Source: Actinomycetota bacterium
GTDB taxonomy: Bacteria > Actinomycetota > Coriobacteriia > Anaerosomatales > UBA912
DNA: 62,889 bases
Assembly (NCBI GenBank): GCA_018334075.1
Contig: JAGXSC010000046.1
Span: forward strand, 1 to 62,889
Direction of reading: 5' to 3'
Shown: one piece after another, positions 1 through 8,738 of the stretch
Position numbering within the stretch: position 1 is the first letter of the stretch
Layout: every line of letters starts with the position of its first letter
Position numbers and translations under genes: made by a program
Notes under the pieces: model-generated
What the model was told of the DNA's origin: nothing
Seen by the model: the letters and a program-made list of their open reading frames with translations, nothing else
Database searches by the model: none

Positions 1-669
1 CGGATCATCGGCGAGATTGAGGAACAAAACGGCTCGCTCGATAGCCGCCGTATCGCGCATCTCACGCATAAAATACTCGGCGTCCTCGAAGGTAATCCCC
101 ATCGCGGCGAAGACCACGGCGAACTCGCCTTCCATCTTCTGGCCGGCCTTTGCGGGATCATCGCTTCTTTCAAGAACCGCGGCCTGCCGGGCGATCTGGG
201 CGGCCAGCTCGTTGTGCGGCAGTCCCGGGCCGGAAAAAACAGGTAGCTTCTGGCCCCGCACCAGGGGATTGAGGCCGTCGATGCTCGAAACTCCGGTCTG
301 GATGAAATCATCAGGAAAGTCCCGGGCTACAGGATTGATCGGCGAGCCATGTATGGAGAGCCTCTCCTCCGGCAGTATTTCGGGCCCCTTGTCCCGAGGG
401 CGTCCGAGCCCGTCGAAAACTCGACCCAGCATGTCTCTTGAGACTCCAAGCGTCATTCCGCGGCCGGTGAAACGAACCTTTGTCTGTGCCGGATTGGAGC
501 CCTGGGTGCCCTGAAACGCCTGAACCAACGCGACGCCCTCGTCGACCATAAGCACGTTGCCGAGTGAATGAGTTCCATCCGGATACTCAAGCTCCACCAA
601 TTCGCCGTAAGTAACACCGGCAACATCTTCTACCAACAAGAGCGGTCCTACGATATCGCGTGTCGTCAT
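1..669 (-). CDS. ntpB: V-type ATP synthase subunit B, C-terminal part beyond the window
   Basis: Non-catalytic nucleotide-binding subunit that alternates with subunit A in the cytoplasmic head of the V/A-type ATPase. The 223 visible codons begin at an ATG 11 bases after the subunit A stop codon and stay open to the window edge. The translation starts [18 protein letters not shown] and carries family-typical stretches such as [41 protein letters not shown] and [17 protein letters not shown]. The last places a modified, P-loop-like segment where B subunits lack a true Walker A. It is the most distal gene seen in the operon; subunit D would be expected next, outside the window. The assignment is secure, but the full length cannot be judged. 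Confidence 0.95.
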   Translation of the reverse strand, partial: MTTRDIVGPLLLVEDVAGVTYGELVELEYPDGTHSLGNVLMVDEGVALVQAFQGTQGSNPAQTKVRFTGRGMTLGVSRDMLGRVFDGLGRPRDKGPEILPEERLSIHGSPINPVARDFPDDFIQTGVSSIDGLNPLVRGQKLPVFSGPGLPHNELAAQIARQAAVLERSDDPAKAGQKMEGEFAVVFAAMGITFEDAEYFMREMRDTAAIERAVLFLNLADDP

Positions 670-680
670 ATACTGGCGCA

Positions 681-2513
681 CTATCGCCTCACCCCCACTC
701 CAGAACCATCGGCCACCAACTGGGTTTCGATATCAGAGATTATTCCGGCGAACGCGTCCTCGTCGTCTTCGGGCGTGAATTTGGCCCGGGCGATCTTCTC
801 GCGCACCGGCGCCGAGAAAATCGCGGCGAGCGGCGCCCCGGCCGCATGCGCCATAAGCGCGCGGTCGTAAAAGTGCAAGATGACCTGAAGCAGTCTGTCT
901 TGCTTGCGCAAGGAGGTGAACTGATCGTCGTCACGAAATGCATTTTGCTGCAAGAAATCCTCGCGTATGGACTTCGCGACCTCCATCAATATCTGCTCCT
1001 CGGGCGAGAGCGCATCCACTCCCACAAGCCGAGCGATCTCGGCGAGCTCGCTTTCGCGCTGCAAAATCACCATGCAGCGATTGCGGCGTGACCGAAACTC
1101 CTTGCTTACATTGGCATCCCAAAACTCCATGGCCCTGTCGAGGTAGAGCGAGTAGCTGGTGAGCCACTCGATAGCAGGAAAGTGTCTCTGGTAGGCGAGC
1201 GTGTCCTGAAGCGCCCAAAACACCTTGACCACCCTGAGCGTATTCTGAACGACAGGCTCGGAGAGATCGCCTCCTGGTGGTGATACGGACCCGACGACCG
1301 ACACCGAGCCCACTCGCTCGCCGGCATCGTGGGTCGAGAACACACCGTCGTCGTGGGCAGAAGGCGCACCGCTTGATCGGCTCCCCAAAGCCACAACCCT
1401 GCCCGCTCTCTCATAAAAAGCCGCCAGCTTGGTGCCGAGATAAGCGGGGAAGCCCTCCTCGCCAGGCATCTCCTCAAGGCGCCCCGATATCTCACGCATG
1501 GCTTCCGCCCAGCGGCTGGTCGAATCGGCCTGCAATACGACGTTGTAACCCATGTCGCGGAAGTACTCCGCCATCGTAATGCCGGTGTATACGCTCGCCT
1601 CGCGGGCGGCCACCGGCATGTTCGACGTGTTGGCGACAAGCACCGTCCGCTTCATCAGTGGCTGGCCGGTACGAGGATCATGGAGCTCGGGGAACTCCAT
1701 GAGCACGTCGGTCATCTCGTTGCCGCGCTCACCGCAGCCGATGAATATGACGATCTCGGCGTTGGACCACTTCGCTATCTGGTGTTGCGTCACGGTCTTT
1801 CCCGCGCCGAAAGGTCCCGGGATACAAGCTACACCGCCTTTTAGCAGCGGAAAGAAAGTGTCGATGACGCGTGTGCCGCTTACCAGGGGAGAATCCACCG
1901 GCAATCTGCGCGAGTACGGCCGAGGAACCCGTACCGGCCACCTTTGCATGAGCTTCAGCTCGACAGACTTGCCGGTGCTTTCGTCTGCCACCAACCCGAT
2001 CGGCTGATCGACCGTGTATGTGCCTCCGCTGATGGACTCGACCCTGCCGGCGACACTTGGCGGCACCATGATCTTGTGGCTGATAACCTCGTTCTCCTGA
2101 ACCACGCCGATCACATCTCCCCCGCTGATGCGATCTCCCTCCTTCACGTTAGCATGAAACACCCAGGTTTTCTCGCGATCAAGCCCTGGCGCGCTTATCC
2201 CTCGCGTCAAGAAAGCTCCCGCCTTCGCTTGCAGCGCATCTAGCGGCCGCTGGACGCCGTCGTAAACCGTCCCGAGCATGCCTGGGCCCAGCTCCACCGA
2301 GAGCGGAGCGCCTGTCGACATCACAGGATGCCCGGGCCCCAAGCCCTCTGTCTCTTCGTATACCTGAATCGAGCAGCGGTCCTTGCGCATCTCGATGATC
2401 TCGCCCATCAGCCCTTCTTCTCCCACACGGACCAGATCGTACATCCTGGAGGTGCCAAGCCCCTCGGCTACAACAAGGGGACCGGAGACCTTCACGATTC
2501 TGCCTTGCTCCAT
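681..2513 (-). CDS. ntpA: V-type ATP synthase subunit A (catalytic)
   Basis: Catalytic ATP-hydrolysing/synthesising subunit of the V1 head (EC 7.1.2.2 or its Na+ equivalent). At 610 residues it has the usual family length. The N-terminal beta-barrel begins [18 protein letters not shown], the A-type non-homologous insertion lies around residues 120-200, and the Walker A motif GPFGAGKT is near residue 235. Other typical segments are [43 protein letters not shown] and [13 protein letters not shown]. The ATG directly abuts the stop codon of the F-type subunit upstream, and subunit B follows after 11 bases, so the three are almost certainly one transcript with translational coupling. Confidence 0.97.
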   Translation of the reverse strand: MEQGRIVKVSGPLVVAEGLGTSRMYDLVRVGEEGLMGEIIEMRKDRCSIQVYEETEGLGPGHPVMSTGAPLSVELGPGMLGTVYDGVQRPLDALQAKAGAFLTRGISAPGLDREKTWVFHANVKEGDRISGGDVIGVVQENEVISHKIMVPPSVAGRVESISGGTYTVDQPIGLVADESTGKSVELKLMQRWPVRVPRPYSRRLPVDSPLVSGTRVIDTFFPLLKGGVACIPGPFGAGKTVTQHQIAKWSNAEIVIFIGCGERGNEMTDVLMEFPELHDPRTGQPLMKRTVLVANTSNMPVAAREASVYTGITMAEYFRDMGYNVVLQADSTSRWAEAMREISGRLEEMPGEEGFPAYLGTKLAAFYERAGRVVALGSRSSGAPSAHDDGVFSTHDAGERVGSVSVVGSVSPPGGDLSEPVVQNTLRVVKVFWALQDTLAYQRHFPAIEWLTSYSLYLDRAMEFWDANVSKEFRSRRNRCMVILQRESELAEIARLVGVDALSPEEQILMEVAKSIREDFLQQNAFRDDDQFTSLRKQDRLLQVILHFYDRALMAHAAGAPLAAIFSAPVREKIARAKFTPEDDEDAFAGIISDIETQLVADGSGVGVRR

Positions 2514-2846
2514 CTACTCATCCTCTTCCCGAGTTGGAATGGTGGCGCCAAGGGCCCGCTCGATGGCGCGATTGATCTTACGCTGCCCCGCCCCGGTACC
2601 TCCAGCCGCCTCCGGTATCAGGGTCACAGCGGGAAGCATCTCCTCTGCGGTCGCATCGACAAGATCGGCGATCGCTTCGTAAACCCTCTCCACGACAAGC
2701 ACGACCGCATATCCGCCTTGAAGTAGCGTGGGCCATATCTCCCGCGCGTCCGACGGTCTTGTTACCGAGAAAACTTCGAACCCCAGCGGCCGATATATCC
2801 CGACACTGGCTTCGTCTCCTATGACCGCAGCCTTCATGGGAGTCAT
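2514..2846 (-). CDS. ntpG: V-type ATP synthase subunit F (central stalk)
   Basis: Small central-stalk subunit that joins subunit D to couple rotation with catalysis; called NtpG in Enterococcus and AtpF in archaea. The 110 residues match the usual length. The N-terminal MKAAVIGDEASVGIYRPLGFEVF and the central YAVVLVVERVYEAI fit the Rossmann-like fold of this family, followed by LPAVTLIPEAAGG. It overlaps the end of the subunit C gene by ATGA and abuts the start of subunit A without any spacer. A second in-frame ATG at codon 4 is a possible alternative start. Confidence 0.93.
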   Translation of the reverse strand: MTPMKAAVIGDEASVGIYRPLGFEVFSVTRPSDAREIWPTLLQGGYAVVLVVERVYEAIADLVDATAEEMLPAVTLIPEAAGGTGAGQRKINRAIERALGATIPTREEDE

Positions 2847-3844
2847 CGTGTCACATCCCTCAATCTGGCACGCAGTAGTTCGCGCGGGACGCCTGCGATC
2901 ATGCCACAGAGCAAGGTCCGCACGATGGCTATCTCTACTCGGCGCAAGAAGAAGTAAGCGAAGACCGGCTCGGGACCAGCTGCAACCAGCATGGCCTCCT
3001 CGCGTGCATGCCGTGCGATGACCGTATCGGCCACCACATCAAAACGAGCCGGCTCGAAAAGCGCCTCCGGGTCGACCTTACTGAACACGCCAAACCCGGT
3101 CATGTAGGCAGCGGCCTCTTCCGCCGAATACCGATAAACTCCAGCAAGGCCTTCTTGTGTAAGCGAGCCGCCCGCAATGAAGCTGTCCGCAAGCGTATCG
3201 GAAGGAAGTCCCCTGGCTTTGGTCCTGACCAGCGCTTTTACATTGGCCACATCCACCATGACGCCTGCCATTTTATTCAGAAACCCGCTCTTAGCCGCTT
3301 TCGCTTGCCTGAAAAGCGCACGATACATCTCTGCGTCAACCGCCTGATCGATTCGATCTAAGGCAAGAGTCTCGTCGTCAAGAAGCGCCTTGCCGCGAAC
3401 CACACTCAACACCGAGGCAAGGTAAGCTGGCAGACGCCCGGCCGCAAACTTCTCGGCGTTCACGGTGCCCAGGCCGCCGAGAAAGACGTCCGGCGCCAAT
3501 CCCAGCGCCTCGGCCTTCAGCAAGCCGCGCAATTCATTGTAGTCCTCGAATGCCCTGAGGAACCTGACGACATGCACCGGCAGATTTGCGCTCTCTAGAA
3601 AGCGGCCGAGCAGGTCCGCTGACGCCCTTCGCAGCGCAAGCTCGACGTCTGCGATCTCCGAAACATCGTCCAGATAGCCTCCGTAGACACTCTCCGACAA
3701 AATCCTGACCTGCTCTCCCAGGCTGTCGGTATCGAGCAGCCGCTCGAGGTGGGATCTGCCGAGAAGTCTCGTCTCGCATGCCCGGACTCGGCCTGTGGCG
3801 AACCCAAACTCCAGTGAGCCTCGTATGGTGGCGGTTCCTGTCAC
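2843..3844 (-). CDS. ntpC: V-type ATP synthase subunit C (C/AC39 family)
   Basis: Funnel-shaped subunit that connects the central stalk to the membrane rotor ring (vma6/d-subunit homologue). At 333 residues it is of normal family size and mostly helical. The N-terminal region with VRACETRLLGRSHLERLL and the repeated three-helix pattern through residues 90-310 support the family call, together with its place between subunits E and F. The start is a GTG whose last bases overlap the subunit E stop (GTGA), and its own stop overlaps the next start (ATGA). Sequence conservation in this family is low, so operon position carries much of the weight. Confidence 0.9.
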   Translation of the reverse strand: MTGTATIRGSLEFGFATGRVRACETRLLGRSHLERLLDTDSLGEQVRILSESVYGGYLDDVSEIADVELALRRASADLLGRFLESANLPVHVVRFLRAFEDYNELRGLLKAEALGLAPDVFLGGLGTVNAEKFAAGRLPAYLASVLSVVRGKALLDDETLALDRIDQAVDAEMYRALFRQAKAAKSGFLNKMAGVMVDVANVKALVRTKARGLPSDTLADSFIAGGSLTQEGLAGVYRYSAEEAAAYMTGFGVFSKVDPEALFEPARFDVVADTVIARHAREEAMLVAAGPEPVFAYFFLRRVEIAIVRTLLCGMIAGVPRELLRARLRDVTR

Positions 3845-4434
3845 GAAGTCCCTCTTTCGGTCCCGAACAGATAGTCACCAGCGATTGCCTCAAGAGCAAA
3901 GCGGCGCTCTTGCACCAGGGCGGCAATCGAAATCTCCGCATACACGCGCTTGCCATGAACGACAACGCCTTTCTCGGCAGCGCCAGGAGCAACATCAACG
4001 GACACATCGAAACCGGCATCACGAAGCATGCCAGAGATGCGTTCCGCTACCCTCTCGGCGTCATGGCGGCCAACCTCGACACGCTCGTCATCACGCAAGA
4101 TACCGATCGTTTCACGCACAAGAATCGCGGCATACTCATCGTCGGGTAAAGATTCCACGCGCTCTACCGCTTCCCGCAAGACCCTGTCGAGTAAGGCGTG
4201 CTTCTCGGCGATCCTTGCGTCACGTGCGCGTAACCGCGCGGCCGCTACGATCGCGCCTGCCTGCGCGTTGGCCCCGCGCGTGGCCCTCTCAATGCTCTCG
4301 TGCGCGGCGGACACCGCTTGATTCCTTGCGGCCTCAAGCAGGGCCTCGGCCTCTCTTTGCGCCTCCGCGAGTATCTTTCCTGCCTCAGATTGAGTGTCGT
4401 TTTCGATACGGCTGACGATGTCTTTTAGAGCCAT
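3841..4434 (-). CDS. ntpE: V-type ATP synthase subunit E (peripheral stalk)
   Basis: Peripheral-stalk subunit that pairs with the G/H-type coiled coil to anchor the head to subunit I. It is 197 residues long, as expected. The first 100 residues are a charged, alanine-rich helix (MALKDIVSRIENDTQSEAG, then many E, A and R), and the C-terminal half is a globular domain with DDEYAAILVRETIGIL and GGVVVHGKRVYAEISI-like segments (the actual text reads EKGVVVHGKRVYAEISIAAL). The C-terminal ALVQERRFALEAIAGDYLFG resembles the family ending. It sits three bases after the rotor gene and overlaps the subunit C start. Confidence 0.92.
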   Translation of the reverse strand: MALKDIVSRIENDTQSEAGKILAEAQREAEALLEAARNQAVSAAHESIERATRGANAQAGAIVAAARLRARDARIAEKHALLDRVLREAVERVESLPDDEYAAILVRETIGILRDDERVEVGRHDAERVAERISGMLRDAGFDVSVDVAPGAAEKGVVVHGKRVYAEISIAALVQERRFALEAIAGDYLFGTERGTS

Positions 4435-4437
4435 ACA

Positions 4438-4926
4438 TCATCCCGTCACGGTTATCAGCATCAAAACACTTATGATCAGCGAGAAAACAGCGTAGGTCTC
4501 GACAAGCGCCGGAAATATCAGCGCCTTGCCGGCTTCCTCGTCCCGCCTGGCGACCATACCTACGGCTCCGACTGCGGCAAGACCTTGATATATCCCCGAG
4601 ACCATGCAAACAAAGGCCACCGGCAGACAGGAAAAGAAGACCCTCAGCCCCTCGGTAGCGCTCAGAGCCAGATCACCTTCGAAAAATCCCAGAAAAATAA
4701 AGACCAACAGGGCGGTGATGAAGCCGTAGATGCCCTGCGTGCCCGGCATCGCCGTCAGCGGGAGCAGCCGGCCGAACTTCTCGGGCGCCTCGGAAACCAC
4801 GCCGGTAGCCGCTCCGCTCACAATCGCAATGCCTATGGCGGAGCCGATTCCACCCCCTATCGCGGCCAGAGCCGCGCCAAAAAACGCCCACTCCACACCT
4901 GACATCCCCAGGACAAACTCCTTCAC
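4438..4926 (-). CDS. ntpK: V-type ATPase rotor proteolipid, two hairpins, Na+-type signature
   Basis: Membrane rotor (K/c) subunit that carries the translocated ion. The 162-residue protein has four transmembrane helices in two hairpins, like E. hirae NtpK and unlike one-hairpin F-type c. Only the second hairpin has the ion-binding carboxylate, E143 in ALVETYAVFS; the equivalent place in hairpin one is G62 in MPGTQGIYGF. The Na+ ligands known from the NtpK structure (Thr64, Gln65, Tyr68, Gln110, Glu139) line up with T63, Q64, Y67, Q114 and E143. From this I infer Na+ rather than H+ coupling. Start is GTG overlapping the subunit I stop (GTGA). Confidence 0.95.
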   Translation of the reverse strand: MKEFVLGMSGVEWAFFGAALAAIGGGIGSAIGIAIVSGAATGVVSEAPEKFGRLLPLTAMPGTQGIYGFITALLVFIFLGFFEGDLALSATEGLRVFFSCLPVAFVCMVSGIYQGLAAVGAVGMVARRDEEAGKALIFPALVETYAVFSLIISVLMLITVTG

Positions 4927-6911
4927 AAGCGTTTGCCTCCTTCCTGCTCACCCAACTCCGGGTGAAGCACCAGTGATTTGGTCCGCCAGGAAAACGGCGA
5001 GTAGACGCTTCCTCCGGCACTGTAAAACTTGCTGAAGAACTCAACAAACTGCAGACGCGCTGAATGAACGAATGCGCCGAGGATGTTGATGGCGATGTTG
5101 AACGCATGTCCGACGATAAGGATCACGGCTGCCGCAAGAATGCCGATCCCCCACGGCAACTCCACGACCATGCCGGCAAGAATGTTCATTACCTGCCCTA
5201 CCAGCAAACTTGCAAGCCCCAACGCCACAAGCCGGGTGTAGGAAAGGAAATCCGAGAGGTACCCCGAGAGCCCATAAAGCCCGAGTAGCCCTCTTCCCAA
5301 CCCGACTAACGTCTCTTTCGGGCTCAACCTCATCACGGCCTCGATCACGCGCCCTTTGAGCACAACAGCGGCCGTCCCAAGCCATGCCAACCACAAGCCT
5401 TGACTCGTCACACCAGCCAGGACCAGCGCGACAATCATGAGTAACCCGGAAAAATCGTCCTGCACCGCAACCGGCCACTCGCCGGCCTTGACCAAGCGAT
5501 ACATATTTACCAGCACCCCGAACACCACGTGGATAACGCCAATGGCTACCGAGATCAGCAGCAGCAGCATTATGTCCTCCAGCGGATCAAAGAGCGGCTG
5601 ATAGCGCAGGAAAGCGGGAAGCTGGTCGACCGACAGCGCGAAATAACTCCTGCTGGCCACTCCGACAACTATCGAGGCCAGGCCTCCCGCGATTAGCAAG
5701 TCCATGAATCTCTGCACTCCGGGGGCCACATCCAGCCTTGTTTTGATCAGATAGCCAAGAGCCATCAGTACCGCCCCATACCCTGCGTCTCCCACGCACA
5801 TCCCAAAGAACAGGAAGAAAAATCCCGCAACCAGCGGCGTTGGATCGATGCCTCCGTACGCAGGACGGCCGTACAGGTCCGTCAAAACTTCAAAAGGACG
5901 CAAGTACCAAGGATTCTTCAAAGCCACAGGGACAGATTGCCCCTTTTCCGGCTCGCTGAAAGTGATGTCGACTTCACTTGAAATCGACGACAGGAGCTGC
6001 TTGAGTGAATCGCTTTCGCACTGAGGTACCCAGCCCTTCAGCGAAAAGGTCTTGTGTGTGGCGACAAAGTTTTCGCGGATATCGAGCGCATCTCGATTGC
6101 TCAACAAAGCCTGAACAAGCGCACAGGCGCGTTCGTAGCCAGATTCAAGTTCGAGGGCCCTTCGCCTCAGCTCGGCCTCCTGCCGGTCAAGCTCGCCAAG
6201 CTGCTCGCAAGCACGGGCTATCTCCTCGGCGGGGTAATCGACAAGCTCCAGGAATGAAGCCTCTCTAAAATCAAAGGTCGCAAGCGTCGAACGTGTCTGG
6301 TCAACCACATCCTTGTGGACCATCACGATCCACGCTTCCCGACCGCCGCCACGGCCCGCCTCATCGACAGTGACCTCAGCCACCTCCTCGCGCAATGCCT
6401 GGCGAATCTCGGACGAGCGCTCGAAGGGAACCGTTCCGGCGATGAGCGCAACACGGTCGCGGCACTTCCACTGCGATATCTGTAGCCGCACCTCCCGCCA
6501 GGGAGTGAGCTCGTCGACTAGCGCCAACAGGCGTTTTCGTTGCCGCTCGATCCCGGAAAGCCTGGCCGACATGGCATCGCACTCAGCATAGAGCGCGTCG
6601 AACTCTTCATCGGCGGCCAGCTGAGTGAACTCGTTGGTTGATATGTGAATCTTCTCGGAAATGAATGCTCCGAGCCTGACATCCGACACATGATACCTGC
6701 CGAGAAACTCACAGACGAACTGCGCGCGAGCGATCTGCTCATCGAGCGACCGGCTACGCCCCAAATCGATCAAAAGGCGCTCGGGTCCCTGGAGATCAAC
6801 ATCAAAGCGCTCGATCTCGACCGCCCCGAACTCCTGTAGGGCCGACACCGTATCCTCCAACAGTGAAATATGCCCGATGACCGTAGCCTGCAGCATGCGC
6901 ACGATCGCCAT
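4923..6911 (-). CDS. ntpI: V-type ATP synthase subunit I (membrane stator, a-subunit homologue)
   Basis: Large stator subunit that forms the ion half-channels against the rotor ring. The 662 residues divide into a cytoplasmic N-terminal half with long coiled coils (about residues 80-300) and a C-terminal half with about seven to eight membrane helices from residue 355 on. The segment FLSYTRLVALGLASLLVGQVMN near residue 555 contains the conserved membrane arginine needed for ion release from the rotor carboxylate. LYGRPAYGGIDPTP and FGMCVGDAGYG are further family hallmarks. It overlaps the rotor gene by four bases and follows the ntpF-like gene after two bases. Confidence 0.95.
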   Translation of the reverse strand: MAIVRMLQATVIGHISLLEDTVSALQEFGAVEIERFDVDLQGPERLLIDLGRSRSLDEQIARAQFVCEFLGRYHVSDVRLGAFISEKIHISTNEFTQLAADEEFDALYAECDAMSARLSGIERQRKRLLALVDELTPWREVRLQISQWKCRDRVALIAGTVPFERSSEIRQALREEVAEVTVDEAGRGGGREAWIVMVHKDVVDQTRSTLATFDFREASFLELVDYPAEEIARACEQLGELDRQEAELRRRALELESGYERACALVQALLSNRDALDIRENFVATHKTFSLKGWVPQCESDSLKQLLSSISSEVDITFSEPEKGQSVPVALKNPWYLRPFEVLTDLYGRPAYGGIDPTPLVAGFFFLFFGMCVGDAGYGAVLMALGYLIKTRLDVAPGVQRFMDLLIAGGLASIVVGVASRSYFALSVDQLPAFLRYQPLFDPLEDIMLLLLISVAIGVIHVVFGVLVNMYRLVKAGEWPVAVQDDFSGLLMIVALVLAGVTSQGLWLAWLGTAAVVLKGRVIEAVMRLSPKETLVGLGRGLLGLYGLSGYLSDFLSYTRLVALGLASLLVGQVMNILAGMVVELPWGIGILAAAVILIVGHAFNIAINILGAFVHSARLQFVEFFSKFYSAGGSVYSPFSWRTKSLVLHPELGEQEGGKRL

Positions 6912-6913
6912 CG

Positions 6914-7228
6914 CTAATCGCCCCTCAATGCCTTGACGACGGCCCGGACAGCCGGCTCGAATTCCTTCTCGGCGTGCCGAATAAGGCGATCGAGCTCCGC
7001 CTCGGCCTCTATGGCGACCGAATCCGCTGTTGCCTGAGCCTCTCGGCGAATCCGGAGCGTCAACTCCTCGATCTGCCCGGCGGTCTCGCGCTCAGCCTCC
7101 AGTACAACAAGCTCGGCTTGCGCTTCTGCCTGCTTGAACAGGTCGCGTGCGTGCGAGCGCGCCGCTTCGAGAGCTTTTTGCGACGCCAGTTCTGCATGAA
7201 CGATGGTTTCGAGCTTTTCCATGTCCAA
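6914..7228 (-). CDS. ntpF: V-type ATPase G/H-type peripheral stalk subunit (coiled coil)
   Basis: First gene of the ATPase operon. The 104-residue product is almost entirely a charged, alanine- and glutamate-rich helix (for example HAELASQKALEAARSHARDL and AEAELDRLIRHAEKEFEPAV), the form of the G/H subunits that pair with subunit E in the peripheral stalks. Its position ahead of subunit I copies ntpF in E. hirae and atpG in Thermus. A purine-rich stretch (GTAGGGGCAG) lies about 9 bases before the ATG. The promoter should be within the 88 bases shared with the divergent gene at 7317; an AT-rich TATATA on the minus strand near 7260 is one candidate, without a good -35. Confidence 0.88.
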   Translation of the reverse strand: MDMEKLETIVHAELASQKALEAARSHARDLFKQAEAQAELVVLEAERETAGQIEELTLRIRREAQATADSVAIEAEAELDRLIRHAEKEFEPAVRAVVKALRGD

Positions 7229-7316
7229 TCTGCCCCTACCCTGAAATGCACTCCTTCAACTATATACCTATCCTCAGTTACACGGCTATACTGTTCGCTG
7301 TGTCGTTGCCCAATCC

Positions 7317-8165
7317 TTGAAAGACCCTCCAATTCAGCCAATCCGACGAACAACCCTGAAGAGCTATCCCGGCCGCACGCGGTCGGCTAAAGCCGCACGT
7401 CGCCGGGCCATTGCGCTGTTCACAGTCGCTTTGGCCGCTGTCGCAGTCGTCTTAGTCGCAACGGGCTGGCATAGGTCGAGCGGCGAGCGAACGTCGGCTA
7501 CTCCGCTCACTGCGCACCCCGAGATCGTTGGGGTAGAGCGGACCGTAACGGCAAGCGCCACGCCCACTCCCTTTTTCGCGCGCTATCGCGACCTCCATCT
7601 TTACCTGCCGATTGACCCGCAGAGCCTGACCGCGATCGCATTCCACCAAGCCTCCGGAAACACCGCGCGCTCCCTGGATTCGCTGCTGCCCGACGCCGAC
7701 ATGAATCTGGCCACGGAAACCCGCAAGCCCCAGCGCGTGAGGGTAAGTACCGCCGAGACAGGCCAAGCGGTGCTCGAGGGAGAAGTTTTGAGGATGTGGC
7801 GCACCAACCGTAGCGGGCCTCCCGACACCGCTGCCGACGTCGGAGCCGCTCCAGGAACCATCGTGCTCGCACCGGTCAGCGGCAAGGTAACCGGCGTGAT
7901 TCGCTACCAGCTTTACGGAGCCGACGAAGACCACGAAATCCACATCCAGCCCTTCGGAAGGCCGGATCTATGCGTGGTGCTGATCCACATCGATGAGCCT
8001 TCGGTCGAGCGCGGCGATGCCGTAGTGGGCGGAATAACTCCAATTGCCCGGGTACGTCTGCTGTCAGACAAGATCGACCATCAGCTGGGGGGCTACACCA
8101 CGTGCGGTGGCGATCACGTCCACATTCAGGTGAACAGCGCAGCTACCTGCCCAAAAACCCCCTGA
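7317..8165 (+). CDS. Exported M23-like (LytM-fold) protein, probably degenerate
   Basis: A membrane-anchored or secreted protein of 282 codons. Residues 1-30 are strongly basic and are followed by one hydrophobic helix (about 31-50, ALFTVALAAVAVVLVATGW). The C-terminal third resembles the LytM/M23 beta-fold: APVSGKVTGVIRYQLYG, VVLIHIDEPSVERGDAVVGG, then GGDHVHIQVN, which matches the HxH part of M23 peptidases. The usual first metal pair HxxxD is not clear, so catalytic activity is doubtful. The start is a TTG without an obvious ribosome site; TATACT at 7287-7292 could be a -10 box. The last 23 bases overlap the convergent DUF951 gene. Confidence 0.6.
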   Translation: MKDPPIQPIRRTTLKSYPGRTRSAKAARRRAIALFTVALAAVAVVLVATGWHRSSGERTSATPLTAHPEIVGVERTVTASATPTPFFARYRDLHLYLPIDPQSLTAIAFHQASGNTARSLDSLLPDADMNLATETRKPQRVRVSTAETGQAVLEGEVLRMWRTNRSGPPDTAADVGAAPGTIVLAPVSGKVTGVIRYQLYGADEDHEIHIQPFGRPDLCVVLIHIDEPSVERGDAVVGGITPIARVRLLSDKIDHQLGGYTTCGGDHVHIQVNSAATCPKTP

Positions 8166-8337
8166 ACCTCCGGTCGAACTCATAGCGCTCCAGCATTACC
8201 TGCCGCTCGCATCCCAGACACTGCAGCTTGATGTCGGCGCCAACCCGAAGCACTTCCCACTCGTTAGTCCCGCACGGATGCGGCTTTTTCAGCCGCACGA
8301 TATCTCCTACCCGCACCGGAGTTATCGGAACCCCCAT
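8143..8337 (-). CDS. DUF951 family protein
   Basis: Short conserved protein (64 residues) of unknown function, common in Firmicutes and Actinobacteria. The core VGDIVRLKKPHPCGTNEWEV followed by LRVGADIKLQCLGCERQVML is diagnostic, with three cysteines (CG...CLGC) that could bind a metal. The ATG at 8337 is chosen because TTTTGGAGGCGACT precedes it with ideal spacing; longer readings would begin without a ribosome site. It stands alone on this strand, convergent with the M23-like gene and divergent from the ACT-domain gene. In many genomes this gene lies near ychF or rpsF/ssb; that context is absent here. Confidence 0.88.
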   Translation of the reverse strand: MGVPITPVRVGDIVRLKKPHPCGTNEWEVLRVGADIKLQCLGCERQVMLERYEFDRRFRGFLGR

Positions 8338-8441
8338 AGTCGCCTCCAAAAAACACAATAACCGCCAACCGCCTGACACGCGCCCAAACAAGCGGTATAA
8401 ATGAGTATAGCCTTTTCATCAGCACTTCAAAGGAGCCAAGC

Positions 8442-8717
8442 ATGCACGTGAAAACCGTCCTGTCGGTTCTAGGTCAGGATCGAATCGGAATAGTGGCCGC
8501 CATCTCAACGGCATTGTTCGAGTCCGGCGCAAACATCGAAGACATCCGTCAAACCATCATTGGCGGCATCTTTTCGATGACCATGCTGGTGACCGTGAAT
8601 GAAGATGTGGCCTCCTTCGATACAGTTCAGGCGCGTCTGGCCGAGGTGGGTGAGCGCATCGGCATGCAAGTTACCCTGCAGCGCGAAGACGTATTCCACT
8701 TCATGCACCGCATCTAG
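8442..8717 (+). CDS. ACT domain protein (UPF0237)
   Basis: A single stand-alone ACT domain of 91 residues, presumed to bind an amino acid or related small ligand. The start MHVKTVLSVLGQDRIGIVA and the DIRQTIIGGIFSMTMLV segment are typical of the UPF0237 branch. AAGGAGCC lies 7 bases before the ATG. It is followed after 21 bases by the UPF0210 gene, a pairing found in many Gram-positive bacteria and archaea, so the two are probably co-transcribed and functionally linked. Nothing in the sequence reveals the ligand. Confidence 0.9.
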   Translation: MHVKTVLSVLGQDRIGIVAAISTALFESGANIEDIRQTIIGGIFSMTMLVTVNEDVASFDTVQARLAEVGERIGMQVTLQREDVFHFMHRI

Positions 8718-8738
8718 ACCACCAAGGAGAACAATACA

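Noticed and set aside
568-1091. Plus-strand open frames opposite the ATPase A and B genes
   Set aside because: They run antisense to strongly conserved ATPase sequence, lack ribosome sites and have no recognisable domain; they reflect low stop-codon frequency in GC-rich DNA.
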